A DNA stretch of 39,008 bases, from assembly GCA_027587225.1 (NCBI GenBank), contig JAPDDQ010000060.1, forward strand, positions 1 to 39,008, read 5' to 3'. Positions 7,471 through 15,463 of the stretch are shown here, in pieces. The notes below the pieces were generated by a model. That model did not search any database. It saw nothing but the letters and a program-made list of their open reading frames with translations, and was not told where the DNA came from. This stretch comes from Solirubrobacter taibaiensis. GTDB taxonomy: Bacteria; Actinomycetota; Thermoleophilia; Solirubrobacterales; Solirubrobacteraceae. Positions within the stretch are counted from its first letter, which is position 1, and each line of letters begins with the position of its first letter. A program made the position numbers and the translations under genes.

Positions 7471-8999
7471 ACGGCGCGGAGAGCGTCCTGCGCACGCTGG
7501 CGGCGTCCGGCGTGGACGTCTGCTTCGCCAACCCGGGCACGTCGGAGATGCACCTCGTGGCGGCGATGGACCGCGTGCCGGAGGTGCGCGGCGTGCTCAC
7601 CTTGTTCGAGGGCGTGGCCTCGGCCGCCGCGGACGGGTACGCGCGGATGGCCGGCAAGCCCGCCGCGACGCTGCTGCACCTCGGTCCCGGCTTCGGAAAC
7701 GCGTTCGCGAACGTGCACAACGCGTACAAGGGCCGCACGCCGATGGTCAACCTCGTCGGCGATCACGCGATCCTGCACCGGCCGCTCGGCGCCCCGCTCA
7801 CCAGCGACGTCGAGGCGATCGCCGGCCCCGCTTCCCACTGGTTGCGCAGCGCGCGGGATGCCCGGGAAGCCGCGACGCTGGCTGCCGAGGCCGTCGCGGC
7901 GGCCCGACGCGGCGGCGTGGCCACGCTCGTGCTGCCCGCGGACGCCGGGTGGGACGAGAGCCTCGGCGCCGCGGAGCCGGCGCGCCAGGCGCCCGCGCCG
8001 CAGGTGCCCGACGAAGCCGTGGAGACCGTCGCGAACGCCCTGCGCTCGGGGAAAGCCGCGATCCTGCTCGGCGGAGTGACCACGGGCACGCGGGGCCTGA
8101 CCGCCGCGGCGCGAATCGCCGCCGGCACGGGCGCGGCGGTGTTCCACGACACGTTCACGCCGCGGCTCGCGCGGGGCGGAGCCCGTCCGCGCGCCCGCCT
8201 CCTCCCCTACCTCACCGAGTTGGCGGTCGACGCGCTCAAGGAGTTCGAGCAGCTGATCGTCGTCGGGACGCGCCCCCCGGTCGGGTTCTTCGCCTACCCC
8301 GGCAAGCCGAGCCTGCTGTGGTCGCCGGAGACGAACGTCACCGTGCTCGCCACACCCGAGGAAGACGCGCTGGGCGCCCTGGAGGCGGTCGCGGACCTCG
8401 TCGGCGGTGAGCCGGCGCCGGTAGAGCCGCTCCCCCGGCCGGAGCTCCCGACCGGCGGCGCCCTGGATCTCGACACGCTGACGGCCGCGGTCGCCGCCTT
8501 CCTGCCCGACGACGCCGTCGTGGTCGACGAGGCGGTCACCGCGTCCGCTCTCTTCCAGGACCGCACCGCGGCTGCCGGTGAACACGACTACCTGTTCCTC
8601 ACCGGGGGCGCGATCGGCTGGGGCCTGCCCGCCGCGACCGGCGCCGCCATCGGCGCACCGGGCCGCCCGGTGTGGAATCTCGAGGCGGACGGGTCCGCCA
8701 TGTACACGATCCAGGCCCTGTGGACGCAGGCCCGGGAGGAGCTCGACGTGACCACGATCATCGTCGCCAACCGCTCGTACGCGATCCTCGAGTTCGAGTT
8801 CTCGCGCGTGGGCGCCGAGGGCGACGGGACCGCCGCGCGGGCGCTCATGGACATCGGGCGGCCGGAGCTGGACTTCGCGGCGCTGGCCCGGGCTCAGGGC
8901 GTGCCGGGACGGCGCGTGGACGACGTGCCGGGGTTGATCGACGCGCTCCAAGAAGCCGTGGGCGAGCCTGGTCCGCACCTGATCGAGGCACTGGTATGA
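7467..8999 (+). CDS. Thiamine diphosphate-dependent enzyme (acetolactate synthase large-subunit-like)
   Basis: This 510-aa protein has the three domains of the ThDP decarboxylase/carboligase family. The Pyr domain has ANPGTSEMHL and the cofactor-activating Glu48 (LFEGVASAAADGYARM). A degenerate central domain has LLGGVTTG. The PP domain has the metal site ADGSAMYT (407-409) to Asn435 in IIVANRSY. It resembles the acetolactate-synthase-like or benzoylformate-decarboxylase-like group; it lacks an adjacent regulatory subunit, so branched-chain amino acid synthesis is unlikely. It starts inside the macrodomain stop (ATGA) and ends inside the SDR start (ATGA). The pair suggests carboligation or decarboxylation followed by carbonyl reduction; the substrate is unknown. 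Confidence 0.88.
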   Translation: MNGAESVLRTLAASGVDVCFANPGTSEMHLVAAMDRVPEVRGVLTLFEGVASAAADGYARMAGKPAATLLHLGPGFGNAFANVHNAYKGRTPMVNLVGDHAILHRPLGAPLTSDVEAIAGPASHWLRSARDAREAATLAAEAVAAARRGGVATLVLPADAGWDESLGAAEPARQAPAPQVPDEAVETVANALRSGKAAILLGGVTTGTRGLTAAARIAAGTGAAVFHDTFTPRLARGGARPRARLLPYLTELAVDALKEFEQLIVVGTRPPVGFFAYPGKPSLLWSPETNVTVLATPEEDALGALEAVADLVGGEPAPVEPLPRPELPTGGALDLDTLTAAVAAFLPDDAVVVDEAVTASALFQDRTAAAGEHDYLFLTGGAIGWGLPAATGAAIGAPGRPVWNLEADGSAMYTIQALWTQAREELDVTTIIVANRSYAILEFEFSRVGAEGDGTAARALMDIGRPELDFAALARAQGVPGRRVDDVPGLIDALQEAVGEPGPHLIEALV

Positions 9000-9706
9000 G
9001 TCGCGCGATCGTCACCGGCGGCGCGTCCGGGATCGGCGCCGCGGTCGTCACGATCCTGCGCGAGCGGGGCGACGAGGTCGTCGTGCTCGACCGCGACCCG
9101 TCCGACGGGATCCAGGTCGACGTGACCGACGCGGCTGGAGTCGAAGCCGCGGTGCGAGCCGCGGCGGAGCGGCTCGGCGGCCTCGACATCGTGGTCAACA
9201 ACGCGGGTGTCGGCGCGGCCGGCACCGTCGCGGACAACTCCGACGAGGAGTGGCACCGCGTCTACGACATCAACGTCGTCGGGATGGTGCGCGTGAGCCG
9301 CGCGGCCTTGCCGTTCCTGCGCGAGAGCGCCAACGCCGCGATCGTCAATACCTGCTCGGTCGCGGCCACGGCGGGACTCCCCCAGCGCGCGCTCTACAGC
9401 GCGACCAAGGGCGCCGTCATGTCGCTCACGCTGGCGATGGCGGCCGACCACGTCCGCGAGGGCATCCGCGTGAACTGCGTGGCGCCGGGCACGGCTGACA
9501 CGCCGTGGATCGGTCGGCTGCTCGACGCGGCCGAGGACCCGGAGGCCGAACGGGCGGCGCTGGAGGCGCGCCAGCCGATGGGGCGCCTCGTGTCCGCCGT
9601 GGAGGTCGCCGAGGCGATCGTGTACCTGGCGACCTCAACCGCCACGACGGGCACGGTGTTGCACGTCGACGGCGGGATGCAGGGCTTGCGCCTGCGTCCG
9701 AACTAG
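8996..9706 (+). CDS. Short-chain dehydrogenase/reductase
   Basis: This 236-aa classical SDR has nucleotide-binding TGGASGIG (7-14), NNAG (68-71), catalytic Ser121 with Tyr134 and Lys138 in the YSATK motif, and the C-terminal APGTADTPW region. Asp32 at the end of the second strand (VVLDRD) points to NAD(H) preference. It is third in the macrodomain-ThDP-SDR operon with an ATGA overlap, so it probably acts on the product of the ThDP enzyme (an acyloin or aldehyde). Its stop shares CTAG with the stop of the convergent coiled-coil gene. Confidence 0.92.
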   Translation: MSRAIVTGGASGIGAAVVTILRERGDEVVVLDRDPSDGIQVDVTDAAGVEAAVRAAAERLGGLDIVVNNAGVGAAGTVADNSDEEWHRVYDINVVGMVRVSRAALPFLRESANAAIVNTCSVAATAGLPQRALYSATKGAVMSLTLAMAADHVREGIRVNCVAPGTADTPWIGRLLDAAEDPEAERAALEARQPMGRLVSAVEVAEAIVYLATSTATTGTVLHVDGGMQGLRLRPN

Positions 9707-10122
9707 AGAATGCCGCGACCGGACAGGTCGGCGATGACCCTGCGGCGCTTGAACAGGCCGGCGCTCGCGAGCTTCTCCAGCGCGTTGCGGCGCTCACGCG
9801 ACTCGGCCTTGGTGGTGGCGAGCTCGGCGCGCAGCTCGGCGGCATCCCCACGGGCGGCATCGAGCGCGGCCCGCAGCTCGATCTGATCGGCGCGCGAGGC
9901 GTCGATGCTGCGCCGGATGGCGTCGAGCTCGGTGCGCAGCGTGCTGCCGTCGTTGTGCGCGCTCTCCAGCGCTTCGCGGAGCTGCCGGATCTCCTCCGCC
10001 GCCATTTCCTCGTGCTCGTTGACGAGTACGGGGTTGCGGCGAACCTCTCCGCGCGGGATGAGGGCAGCGCGCAGCTCTCCAGGGGAGACGTGCGGCTCGT
10101 TGGGGTGATCCGTCTCGCTCAT
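9703..10122 (-). CDS. Coiled-coil protein, 139 aa
   Basis: The protein starts MSETDHPNEPHVSPGELR at 10122. It continues into a long heptad-like helix from about residue 38 to 122, rich in Glu, Arg, Ala and Leu (EEIRQLREALESAH, ELDAIRRSIDASRADQ, AAELRAELATTKAESRERRNALEKL), and ends with a basic FKRRRVIADLSGRGIL tail. It has no signal or membrane segment. The gene follows the MFS gene by 34 bp on the same strand and may be co-transcribed with it. I do not recognise a family. An RsiG-type c-di-GMP motif was looked for and is absent. Confidence 0.75.
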   Translation of the reverse strand: MSETDHPNEPHVSPGELRAALIPRGEVRRNPVLVNEHEEMAAEEIRQLREALESAHNDGSTLRTELDAIRRSIDASRADQIELRAALDAARGDAAELRAELATTKAESRERRNALEKLASAGLFKRRRVIADLSGRGIL

Positions 10123-10156
10123 GCGGGTGCCATTCGCGGCGCGTGCGCGGGGTCCT

Positions 10157-11167
10157 TCAGACGACGGCAAGCACACTTGCGGCAATCGCCGCGAGGAGCG
10201 AAAAAGCGATCGCCGGCGTGTGGTTGAACGCTTGCACGAGCACGGCCACGACGATCCCGCCCGTGTTTCCGGCGAGCCACACGAGCGCGTTGTCGGCCTG
10301 GCTGAGCAGCACGGGCAGTGCGCACAACAACACGGCGCCGAGCGGGATCACGACGAGCCACGCCGCCTCCGGGGCAAACGCCAGCGTGAGGCAGCTCGCG
10401 GCGGCGATCACCGCCGCGGTCCGCAGAAAGGCTCGCTCACGACCCACGAGCAAGGGCGACAGCAGCGCCGAGCTCGCCACGCCGGAGACGACCATCGTGA
10501 ACAACAGCCACCCCGCCTCGTCCTCGCTCACACCCGCCGGCTCGAGCAGCGCCTGCATCCAGGTCATGAGCGCGACGAACACGCCGAAGCCGAGGAACGC
10601 GGTCGCCAACGGCCGCCACCCCCGCGGCAACGCCGGCACCGCCACGGCGCCGGCGGGCCGAATGGTCGCGGAGAGCGCGATGGCCGCCACGACCGCCACG
10701 ATCGCGTCCACCCGCAACAGCGTCGGGATCTCCAGCGCGGGCGCGAGTGGCAGCGCCAAGGCGGTTCCGGCGAAGATCCCGGCCGACCCGATCGCGAGCG
10801 CCTTGGCGTTCCCGCCCGCCACGCCCGCGACCGCGTTGAGCAGCAACGGCTGCGCGATCGCCACCAGGATCTGCCCGATCAGCGCGGTCGTGTACGTGTC
10901 CCCCAACCGCACCGCCCCACCCAAGGCCGTCAACCACGCGCCCAGCAGCAATGTCGGGCGGAACGCGCGCCGCAGCGCGATTCCCGCCGGGATGGCGAGC
11001 ACGACGTAGATCAGCGGGAACACCTGGCTGAGCCAGCCGACCGCGCTCTCGGACACGCCGTAGTGGTCCGCGGTGCGGGTCGTGATCGGCGCGAACGTCA
11101 GCCACAGCAGCTGGTTCGCACCGGCCGCCGCGGCGTATGCGGCGACAAGGGCCCAGCGCGCGAGCAC
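10157..11167 (-). CDS. MFS transporter (small, 336 aa)
   Basis: This is a hydrophobic protein with about ten to twelve membrane segments from residue 5 on (WALVAAYAAAAGANQLLWLTFAP, IYVVLAIPAGIALRRAF and so on). It has the major facilitator loop pattern after helix 2 and a central loop at about 180. At 336 aa it is shorter than the usual 400. It resembles the MFS proteins annotated as cyanate/nitrate-type or FLVCR-like carriers (LTFAPITT, GWLSQVFPLIYVVLAIPAG), but the substrate cannot be named. The GTG at 11167 lies eight bases after TATCGT. It is divergent from the DUF1445 gene by 24 bp, so the two may act on one compound. Confidence 0.82.
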   Translation of the reverse strand: MLARWALVAAYAAAAGANQLLWLTFAPITTRTADHYGVSESAVGWLSQVFPLIYVVLAIPAGIALRRAFRPTLLLGAWLTALGGAVRLGDTYTTALIGQILVAIAQPLLLNAVAGVAGGNAKALAIGSAGIFAGTALALPLAPALEIPTLLRVDAIVAVVAAIALSATIRPAGAVAVPALPRGWRPLATAFLGFGVFVALMTWMQALLEPAGVSEDEAGWLLFTMVVSGVASSALLSPLLVGRERAFLRTAAVIAAASCLTLAFAPEAAWLVVIPLGAVLLCALPVLLSQADNALVWLAGNTGGIVVAVLVQAFNHTPAIAFSLLAAIAASVLAVV

Positions 11168-11175
11168 GCGCGGCC

Positions 11176-11185
11176 ACGATACAAA
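11176..11185. promoter_or_regulatory. Back-to-back -10 elements between the MFS and DUF1445 genes
   Basis: On the minus strand TATCGT (11181-11176) precedes the MFS GTG by eight bases. On the plus strand TACAAA (11180-11185, last base off consensus) precedes the DUF1445 ATG by six bases. They share the TA at 11180-11181, as at 6160-6161. Confidence 0.45.
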
Positions 11186-11191
11186 GCGCGG

Positions 11192-11962
11192 ATGCGCACG
11201 CCCGCCGAAGTCCGCGCCGCGATCCGCGCCCGCGAGCTCGACGAGCCCACCGCCGCGCTCGCGCCCGGCTTCGCCCAGGCGAACCTCGTCGTGCTCCCGG
11301 AAGCGGACGCGTTCGACTTCCTGCGCTTCTGCATGGCCAACCCGCGGCCCTGCCCCGTGCTGGAAGTGCTCGAGCCGGGCACCGTCGAGCCGGTCCAGAC
11401 CGCCCCGGGCGCCGATCTGCGCACCGACCTCCCCCGCTACCGCGTGTACCGGCGCGGCCGGCTGGTCGCCGAGCCTTCTGAGGTCGAGTGGCGCGAGGAC
11501 CTTGTGGCGTTCCTGATCGGCTGCTCGTTCACGTTCGAGCGCGCGCTGTTGGCGGCCGGGCTGCCGGTGCGCCACATCGAGCAGGGCGTGAACGTGCCCA
11601 TGTACCGGACGTCCGTCGCCTGCCGCCCCGCCGGACGCTTCTCCGGCCCGCTCGTGGTCTCGATGCGGCCGATGACCCCGGACGAGGCGGTCCGCGCGAC
11701 CGAGATCACCGCGCCGTTCACGTCCGCACACGGCGCGCCGGTGCACGTCGGCGACCCGGCGGCGCTGGGCATCCCCGCCCTGGACGCGCCGGACTACGGC
11801 GACGCGGTGGAGATCCGCGACGGCGAGGTGCCGGTGTTCTGGGCCTGCGGCGTCACGCCCCAGGCCGTCGCACAGGCGAGCAAGCCCGAGCTCATGATCA
11901 CCCACGCTCCAGGCCACATGTTCGTGACCGACCTAGACGAGGGCGATCGGGCGCACGGGTGA
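11192..11962 (+). CDS. DUF1445 / D-glutamate cyclase-like hydro-lyase family protein
   Basis: This 256-aa protein has the pattern of the YcsI/DUF1445 family: R(A)xIRxxE near the N-terminus, FAQANLVVLPEADAFDFLRFCMANPRPCPVLEV, the conserved FLIGCSFTFERALLAAG, RHIEQGVNVPMYRT, MRPMT, and the late CGVTPQAV with ITHAPGHMFVTD. Family members are annotated as putative hydro-lyases and relate to mitochondrial D-glutamate cyclase, so a role with cyclic or D-amino acid derivatives is plausible but not proven here. It is divergent from an MFS transporter and convergent (30-bp overlap) with a cyclase-MFS unit, a catabolic setting. Confidence 0.88.
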   Translation: MRTPAEVRAAIRARELDEPTAALAPGFAQANLVVLPEADAFDFLRFCMANPRPCPVLEVLEPGTVEPVQTAPGADLRTDLPRYRVYRRGRLVAEPSEVEWREDLVAFLIGCSFTFERALLAAGLPVRHIEQGVNVPMYRTSVACRPAGRFSGPLVVSMRPMTPDEAVRATEITAPFTSAHGAPVHVGDPAALGIPALDAPDYGDAVEIRDGEVPVFWACGVTPQAVAQASKPELMITHAPGHMFVTDLDEGDRAHG

Positions 11963-12679
11963 GCCCGTGCCGCCGCGCAGCTTCAAAGGCAGGCAGACGA
12001 ACCCGAACTCGCGCACGCCGTCCCGCGCCAGCTCCTCGAGATAGAGCGACTCGATGATGTGGATGCCCGACTGGACGATCAGGATCGTGTGGCCGGGGAT
12101 CGACCCGAGCTCCGGGTCGGACGAGTCGATCGCGTCCCAGGCGACGTTGTCGGCGCCGACCGCGAACGGCTTGCGCTCGGCCAGCCAGCGGGAGGCCGCG
12201 GCGGTGACGCCGCCCGCCGCCAAGTAGGCCTCCGGGTCGCCGAACAGGGCGCCCGAGCCCAGCCGGACCAGGGCGACGTCGCCCGGCCGCACCTCGACGT
12301 CGCACGCCTCCAGCTCCGCAACGCCCACCGACGCACAGGGCGCCACATCGAACAGGACCCCGCGGCGGACGATCGGCTCGACGGTGTCGATGCCGAGTTC
12401 CGTGAAGCCCGTGGGCGTCTGGACCGCCGGTGTGGCCTCGACCCCGCCGTGCATGACGCCGTCGTAGGCCTGGTGGCAGAGCGCGTCGATGTGGGTGCCG
12501 GTGTGCTCGGCCATGACCAGCAGCGCGGACGCGCCCGTGCGGGACTCCGCCGCTTCCTTCTCGTGCCGGCGGTGCAGCGTCAGGGACACACCCGGCTCGT
12601 GCGCGGGGTGGATCGGGAGCCCGGCGTAGCGGGGCTGCTCGAGGTCGTAGACCCGAGCGTTCAGCAGCGCGTCGATCAC
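11933..12679 (-). CDS. Cyclase family protein (kynurenine formamidase-like metal hydrolase)
   Basis: This 248-aa protein carries the cyclase/KynB metal motif HTGTHIDALCH (His59, His63, Asp65, His69), with an N-terminal VYDLEQPRYAGLPIHPAH strand and PGDVALVRLGSG. The fold hydrolyses amides or lactones, for example N-formylkynurenine or isatin, with Zn or Mn. No kynurenine-pathway partner is nearby, so the substrate is open. The GTG start shares GTGA with the stop of the upstream MFS gene, so transporter and hydrolase are made together and probably handle the same compound. Confidence 0.88.
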   Translation of the reverse strand: MIDALLNARVYDLEQPRYAGLPIHPAHEPGVSLTLHRRHEKEAAESRTGASALLVMAEHTGTHIDALCHQAYDGVMHGGVEATPAVQTPTGFTELGIDTVEPIVRRGVLFDVAPCASVGVAELEACDVEVRPGDVALVRLGSGALFGDPEAYLAAGGVTAAASRWLAERKPFAVGADNVAWDAIDSSDPELGSIPGHTILIVQSGIHIIESLYLEELARDGVREFGFVCLPLKLRGGTGSPVRPIALV

Positions 12680-13932
12680 GCGATGTCGCGTCCCGCGGTC
12701 TCCGGCAGGACCAGCAACGCGGCCAGCGCCAGCACGTAGCCGAACACGCCGAAGGCGATCGCCCCGCCCAGCCCGACCGCGGCGGCGAGGAAGCCGATGA
12801 TGCCCGGGAACAGCGCCCCGATCCCGCGGCCGACGTTGTAACAAAAGCCGCCGCCGGTGGCCCGGGCGTGCGTCGGGAACAGCTCCGCCAGATAGGAGCC
12901 GAACCCGCTGAAGCACCCGGACGCGAAGAACCCGAGCGGGAAGCCGACGATCAGCAGCGCCGTGTTCGAGCCGGTCGGCACCGCGAAGTACGCGACCAAC
13001 GAGGTGCCCGCGAGCAGCGCGAACAGCGCGAACGCCTTGCGCCGGCCGATCAGGTCGTGGACGAACCCGGCGGTCAGATAGCCGCAGAACGCGCCCGCGA
13101 TCACCACGAACAGGTAGCCGGAGGTGCCCACGACGGTCAGGTCCCGCTCCGTCTTCAGGTAGGTCGGAATCCAGGTGAACATCGCGTAGTAGCCGCCCTG
13201 GATGCCGGTCGCCAGCAGCGAGGCCGCCAGCGTCGTCTTCAGCAGCGGTCCCGAGAGGATCTGCTTGAGCGGCACGACGTCGGGCTTCTTCGCCTCCCGG
13301 AACACCTGCGGGTCCTCGACGCGCGAGCGCACGTACAGGATGAGCACGGCCGGGAGGATGCCGAGGCACATCAACACGCGCCACGCCGTGCCTTCCGCGA
13401 ACAGCTCGAACGCGATCAGGTAGGCGATCACGGCCAGCGCCCAGCCGGTCGCCCACGCGCTCTGGATCACGCCCAGCGCCTTCCCGCGCGACTCGGGCCG
13501 CACGAGCTCCGCGACCAGCACGGCGCCCACGCCCCACTCCGCGCCGAAGCCGATGCCCTGGAAGACCCGGAACACCATCAGCATCTCGTAGGAGGTCGCC
13601 AGCCCGCTCAGGAACGTGAACAGCGAGTAGACGCCGACGCTCAGCATCAGCGTCCGCGCCCGGCCGATGCGGTCCGCGAGCACGCCGCCCAGCACGCCGC
13701 CGATGGCCGATGCGCTCAGCGTCACCGTCGACAGCGCACCCGTCGCGCCGGTTCCCACCGAGAACGTCGCGCCGATCGCCGACAAGGACAGCGTCAAGAC
13801 GATCAGGTCGAACGCGTCCAGCATGTATCCCGCGTACGCGGCCCGGAAGGCGCGGCGACCCTTGACGCCGAGCGCAGAGAACCAGCCCTCCCGAGTCCGC
13901 ACCGCGGCCCTGCCCGCGGGGATCGAGCTCAT
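12676..13932 (-). CDS. MFS transporter, aromatic acid/sugar-acid type
   Basis: This 418-aa twelve-helix major facilitator has YMLDAFDLIVLTLSLSAIG in helix 1, the acid pair typical of the AAHS/ShiA/NanT-type proton symporters. It also has the loop signature GVLADRIGRARTLM between helices 2 and 3 and RPESRGKALGVIQSAWATGW in helix 5. It probably imports an organic anion (aromatic acid, shikimate-like or sugar acid) with protons at the plasma membrane. It is first in a two-gene unit with the cyclase. The ATG at 13932 follows a TATCTA that is one base off the TAnnnT pattern, seven bases upstream. Confidence 0.9.
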   Translation of the reverse strand: MSSIPAGRAAVRTREGWFSALGVKGRRAFRAAYAGYMLDAFDLIVLTLSLSAIGATFSVGTGATGALSTVTLSASAIGGVLGGVLADRIGRARTLMLSVGVYSLFTFLSGLATSYEMLMVFRVFQGIGFGAEWGVGAVLVAELVRPESRGKALGVIQSAWATGWALAVIAYLIAFELFAEGTAWRVLMCLGILPAVLILYVRSRVEDPQVFREAKKPDVVPLKQILSGPLLKTTLAASLLATGIQGGYYAMFTWIPTYLKTERDLTVVGTSGYLFVVIAGAFCGYLTAGFVHDLIGRRKAFALFALLAGTSLVAYFAVPTGSNTALLIVGFPLGFFASGCFSGFGSYLAELFPTHARATGGGFCYNVGRGIGALFPGIIGFLAAAVGLGGAIAFGVFGYVLALAALLVLPETAGRDIA

Positions 13933-13988
13933 GTCCGTCTAGATACCCACCGCTCAAGACCTGCACGCCACAGCCGATGCACCCAGAG

Positions 13989-14624
13989 ATGAAGCGCGCC
14001 GCCGCCCTCTTCGCCGTGCTCGCCTTCGCCGGCTGTGGTGGCGAGGACCCGCCCGTCGACCCGACGACCCGCGCCGCGACGTTCCGCTGGGACACGACCG
14101 TCAAGGAGAAGGACAAGCGCTGGATCCAGGCCGCGATCGACGAGGCCCGGCCCGAAGCGCGCCAGCTCATCGACGACGTCGACGGCATGGTCATCCTCGG
14201 CACCTACGCCCAGCCCGGCGCGCCCGAGGTCGGCATGATGCGCCCGACCGGCGAGCACCAGTACCAGGTGGTCTTCAACCTCGCCTACCTCAACGGCGAC
14301 CGCAAGATCGACCGCACCACGACCGTCCTGCACGAGCTCGGTCACGTCATCGACGACGCGGTCGTCCCCGAGGAGCTGCGCGACGAGCTCGCCGCCCAGC
14401 TGCCCACCACCGGCAGCTGCATCACCCCCGTGCACGGCGACTGCACCGAACCGGCGGAGCGCTTCGCCGACACGTTCGCCAAGTGGGCGCTGCGCGGCGC
14501 GGTGTCCGCGGCGGGCGCCGGCTACGGGGTGGCGACCCCCGCCTCACTCGAGGACTGGGGGACGCCGCTGGCGAACCTCGCGATCCAGATCCAGGTCAGC
14601 GCTTCACGCGCAGCGTCTTCTTGA
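13989..14624 (+). CDS. Lipoprotein with HELGH zinc-protease motif
   Basis: This protein is about 211 aa. MKRAAALFAVLAFAGC is a lipoprotein signal with Cys16 as the lipidation site; the upstream ATG at 13977 would add four residues. The mature part has HELGH at 115-119, a gluzincin/metzincin-type zinc motif with Glu116 as general base. Downstream lie two cysteines (GSCITPVHGDC) and ERFADTFAKWAL, whose Glu or Asp could be the third ligand. This looks like a small outer-face peptidase anchored to the membrane; the family is not recognised. It is divergent from the MFS gene and overlaps the convergent secreted-protein gene by 29 bp. Confidence 0.78.
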   Translation: MKRAAALFAVLAFAGCGGEDPPVDPTTRAATFRWDTTVKEKDKRWIQAAIDEARPEARQLIDDVDGMVILGTYAQPGAPEVGMMRPTGEHQYQVVFNLAYLNGDRKIDRTTTVLHELGHVIDDAVVPEELRDELAAQLPTTGSCITPVHGDCTEPAERFADTFAKWALRGAVSAAGAGYGVATPASLEDWGTPLANLAIQIQVSASRAASS

Positions 14625-15372
14625 CCTTCGTGGTCAGCGTGCCCTGCTTGAGCGTCACGGTGGTCGTATAGGTCCCGGCCGGCAGGCGTTTCGCCGACAG
14701 CAGCTCGATGCTCAGCTGCTTGCCCGGGAGGACCGGCACGCGGGCCGACGCGCGCCGGGTACCGGTCGCGCTCTTGAATTCGGCGGACGCGCTCACGGTC
14801 GTGTTGGTGTTCCCGGAGCTGCGGACGGGCAGCACGATCTGGCCCTTGCTGACCTTCAGCGTGCCGGCCTTCAGTGCGTAGCGCTTGGCCGCGGGCTGGT
14901 AGCGCAGCGGTCCCACCAGTCGGTAGCCGGTGATGACGCCCTTGCGCTTGGCGATGTCCGCCGGCAGGCCGGTGACCTCGAGCGCGCCGTACAGCGAACC
15001 GCCGACGGGAACCGCGCCGAGCGCGACGGTGACGTTGCGCGCCTGGCCCGGCGCGAGCGTGAAGGTGCCGCCGGTGACGGTCACGCCGCCGAGCGTGGAG
15101 CGCCGGTTCGGGGCGACGTCCCCGGCCCCGGACACCGTCCACGGACGCGCCTTGACCTCGATCGAAAGTGCCTCTTTGCTGCGGTTCTCTACCGTGAGGC
15201 TGTTCGTGGCGCCCGCCGCGGCCGTGCGATCCACCTGCAGCGGCGCGACGACCAGGCCGCCCTGATCCTGCGCGATCCGTGAGTTCTGCGCGGTGCCGGA
15301 TTGGGCGAGCACGGCACCGCCGCCGCCCACCAGTAGACCTGCCGCCAGAACTCCTGTCACCTTCAACCGCAC
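14596..15372 (-). CDS. Secreted Ig-like/DUF916-like beta protein
   Basis: This 258-aa protein has a signal peptide (MRLKVTGVLAAGLLVGGGG, cleavage near AVLA-QSG, residue 23). The body is beta-rich with the feel of two Ig-like domains: VVAPLQVDRTAAAGATNSLTVENRSKEALSIEV resembles the periplasmic chaperone/DUF916 pattern, and the second half (residues 160-258) repeats short Thr-rich strands and ends KKTLRVKR. It is probably a cell-surface or wall-associated protein, perhaps an adhesin accessory. The start is a GTG at 15372. No enzyme motif is seen. Confidence 0.75.
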   Translation of the reverse strand: MRLKVTGVLAAGLLVGGGGAVLAQSGTAQNSRIAQDQGGLVVAPLQVDRTAAAGATNSLTVENRSKEALSIEVKARPWTVSGAGDVAPNRRSTLGGVTVTGGTFTLAPGQARNVTVALGAVPVGGSLYGALEVTGLPADIAKRKGVITGYRLVGPLRYQPAAKRYALKAGTLKVSKGQIVLPVRSSGNTNTTVSASAEFKSATGTRRASARVPVLPGKQLSIELLSAKRLPAGTYTTTVTLKQGTLTTKVKKTLRVKR

Positions 15373-15450
15373 TCAGACCCTCACTCCACTCGCGTGACGC
15401 ACCACTCGTACCACGCACCAACCCGGATCGGACGCAAACGGAGCGGTGCG

Positions 15451-15456
15451 TAGGCT
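15451..15456 (+). promoter_or_regulatory. -10 hexamer TAGGCT for the HAD gene
   Basis: TAGGCT is followed by TTGCGGC and the GTG at 15464, with no SD. This supports the internal GTG over the in-frame GTG at 15446, which lies upstream of the hexamer. Confidence 0.6.
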
Positions 15457-15463
15457 TTGCGGC

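Noticed and set aside
7467..8999. Assignment as biosynthetic acetolactate synthase (ilvB)
   Set aside because: No ilvN or ilvC nearby, and the operon context with a macrodomain and SDR does not fit branched-chain synthesis.
9703..10122. Coiled-coil protein as an RsiG-type c-di-GMP-binding anti-sigma for the WhiG-like factor
   Set aside because: The E-x3-S-x2-R-x3-Q-x3-D motif is absent, and the gene lies 27 kb away, next to a transporter.
10157..11917. A single 586-aa protein covering the MFS gene and the region opposite DUF1445
   Set aside because: The first 250 residues are low-complexity antisense of DUF1445; the transporter begins at the GTG at 11167 behind a -10.
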